A DNA stretch of 64,000 bases, from NCBI GenBank assembly GCA_018340805.1, contig JACMZG010001914.1, positions 6,361,599 to 6,425,598 of the forward strand. The letters run 5' to 3'. Of the stretch, positions 62,361-64,000 are shown one piece after another. Source of the DNA: Microvelia longipes. Taxonomy: Eukaryota; Arthropoda; Insecta; Hemiptera; Veliidae. Both the position numbers and the translations under genes were made by a program. Position 1 is the first letter of the stretch, and each line of letters opens with the position of its first letter. A model generated the notes under the pieces. The model did no database searches, was not told the DNA's origin, and worked only from the letters and a program-made list of their open reading frames with translations.

Positions 62361-63550
62361 AGATTTTCCCCGTTGAATTTTTTAATACTAATTATTTTAT
62401 ATTTTCGAATATTACCTAAATCTGTCTTGTCTTTATGGGTAAAATACTATGTATTTATATTTTTTTGATAAAAAAATATTTGATACGAAGAAACCCATGT
62501 TTTCGTGATTAGAGATCTCTCGAATGTATTTTGGTTACACTCCCGGATCTAACTTCCGTCACTCGAGTCACCTCATCAAAGCAATACGTCTATTTTCTAT
62601 GGGTTCTCGACGTATTTTCGAGCCAACAAAAAGAAGAGGAATCTCTACAATGCGTCATAAAACAAAAAAAGAAACAAAGAATAGCGTAAAAAGAAGTATG
62701 ATAATTTTTTACGCTGTCCTCTTCAATTAGTAATTTTAGTACAGCAGTCTAATTGGAAAACCATAAGTTGCATTTGATAGACTTAGTGAAGCCGTAGTAG
62801 TATTAGACTAGGACGTACTAAACAAATTAAACGAACGTACATTTTCATTCTAAATATCTCAAAAAAGAAAATGACACAAGTTTACACACATAAGTAAGTA
62901 GCCAGTAGTAAAGGGTGTTTGTGTGCACACATGAAGGGTTGTATGCCAATTCAACACAAAAAAGTACATTTTTGGACTTAATAACACCGATTTTAATATA
63001 ATTTGGCTGACAGGTAGGCACTATAGAAAAAACAAAAATTACAAACTTTTGGCTCATTCCGTCCAACCATTTGGCCGCAGTAGCGTGCTGTATTTTCCAA
63101 AAGAGTTTTTTTCGACATTTCTTAAATAGCGAAAAAGGCTGTGTCTAAAATAATTTAAGATAAAATTATTTTGTGGTTGTGTTTGAAACCTTAAGCTTGA
63201 TCCTTTTAAATGGATACTACATACTTTTCGATAATTATTTACAAGTTTTAATTATGTGCAAATATAAAATAAAAACGCTAATATCTCAAAAAGCCAAATT
63301 TCATAAAATTAAGAGATTAAACTGTTGGTATAAAATGTCCGCAAAGTTTCATTTTGGGACCACCATAAGATAGGACCCAGTAGCGCATAACGTGTGTCAA
63401 GGTGTGTCAAAGTGTCAAAAAAATATCTTTTTGCTCGCTGCGAGCGCAGTGAGCAAAATAAAATAAAATTTTGTCAACTTGGGGAGCTACTTTGTGGAGC
63501 AGTAACATCTGTGGTCTACATGTGAAATTATGTTAGCAGTCTCTTTTCAA
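62361..63550. other. Intergenic, no gene recognised
   Basis: Short open frames only. A near-palindrome, gctcgctgcgagcgcagtga, lies at 63434-63453. No splice-flanked coding segment is convincing, although upstream exons of the AIG1-like gene could be hidden here. Confidence 0.4.
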
Positions 63551-63553
63551 TTA

Positions 63554-63788
63554 ACACAATATAATTGTGCGAGTACTTCACATTATATTCTTCGGAAATT
63601 ATTGAAGGTCAGAGTGAGTTCAGGCTCTGTCGGCGCCCTGATGAGTTAGACGTAACGAAACAGAGTGGGACATGACATTATGTCGAGCCATCAAGTATGA
63701 CGAATGTCGAATGATGGAACAGTTCCCAGATGTAGCATTGCATTTTGCTTGTTACATTTCCTTGGTGTCTCGCACAATTATATTGTGT
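63554..63788 (+). mobile_element. Small TIR element of 235 bp carrying a type III hammerhead (family H)
   Basis: Perfect 20-base terminal inverted repeats: acacaatataattgtgcgag (63554-63573) and its reverse complement at 63769-63788. Related copies: 19885-20215, 17185-17375 and a fragment at 27025-27110. The inverted similarity extends a little outside (gttttgcaaaactcggtagt on the right equals the far-left part of the 19885 copy). No open frame. Confidence 0.8.
63624..63666 (+). ncRNA. Hammerhead ribozyme candidate, type III order, canonical core
   Basis: Helix III GCTCTGT (63624-63630) pairs with ACAGAGT (63660-63666): six Watson-Crick pairs and one G-T. C17 (cleavage site) at 63631. Helix I GGCGCC (63632-63637) is a self-complementary six-base segment. 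CTGATGA 63638-63644; helix II GTTA-GACG-TAAC (63645-63656) has four perfect pairs including the expected G10.1-C11.1; GAAA 63657-63660. All invariant core positions are present. The very short helix I would need a dimer or tertiary help, as in other minimal hammerheads. Confidence 0.72.
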
Positions 63789-63879
63789 CAACTATTCATG
63801 TTTTGCAAAACTCGGTAGTATCAAAATGATATATCTTTTCAATTAATTTGAAAACAATACTTCTATTTTTGCTCCTAGC

Positions 63880-63958
63880 CTCCGACATGGCCCCCTTTAT
63901 TGCCCCCCTACGTCTTATTGCCCCCTGGGGGCAATATCGCCCACGTTGAGAACCACTG
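63880..63958 (-). mobile_element. hAT-type terminal segment
   Basis: The - strand begins CAGTGGTTCTCAACGTGGGC, a widespread start of hAT elements, followed by gatattgcccccagggggca and repeats of ggggggcaataa. The 8 bases beyond it are aactacag. The opposite end was not found in the window. Confidence 0.7.
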
Positions 63959-64000
63959 AACTACAGGACTCTGTACTATTATCATATAAAGCTTCCTGAC

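Overview
The window is animal nuclear DNA, AT-rich, dense in introns and mobile elements, and its one complete gene is most similar to insect proteins. I read it as an insect, perhaps a hemipteran, but the order is a guess. There are no bacterial operons, CRISPR arrays or complete rRNA/tRNA genes.

The main gene is a complete Smoothened (smo) homologue on the + strand, positions 5932 to 33606. I reconstructed 14 coding exons by matching splice sites, reading phase and conserved protein blocks. They encode a signal peptide, a cysteine-rich domain, a seven-pass Frizzled-class membrane region and a basic, Ser-rich tail with PKA-type RRxS sites. The product would be about 825 residues. Exon 9 carries one surplus base in an AAA run (26248-26250), which breaks the frame in membrane segment 6, although everything downstream looks intact. 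A second genuine exon, on the - strand at 59986-60137, fits the AIG1/ADTRP family of membrane hydrolases; the rest of that gene was not found.

Layout: 1-5900 holds satellites and inverted repeats. 5932-33606 is smo, with introns full of insertions: a CR1/Jockey-type LINE in intron 3, MITEs, an 814-bp hAT-like element with an 8-bp target duplication, Penelope-like (PLE) remnants and foldbacks. 33607-59985 is intergenic, with more repeats. 59986-60137 is the AIG1-like exon. 60138-64000 is repeats again.

The most unusual signal is a set of hammerhead-ribozyme-like motifs. One (63624-63666) satisfies the whole hammerhead core in type III order and sits inside a small element with perfect 20-bp terminal inverted repeats. 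Others (CTGATGATG...GAAAGC) lie at the 3' ends of Penelope-like copies and, facing each other, in both arms of palindromic foldbacks; their helices partly covary between families. A second signal is a dispersed repeat of about 570-740 bp that contains a segment strongly resembling 5S rRNA.
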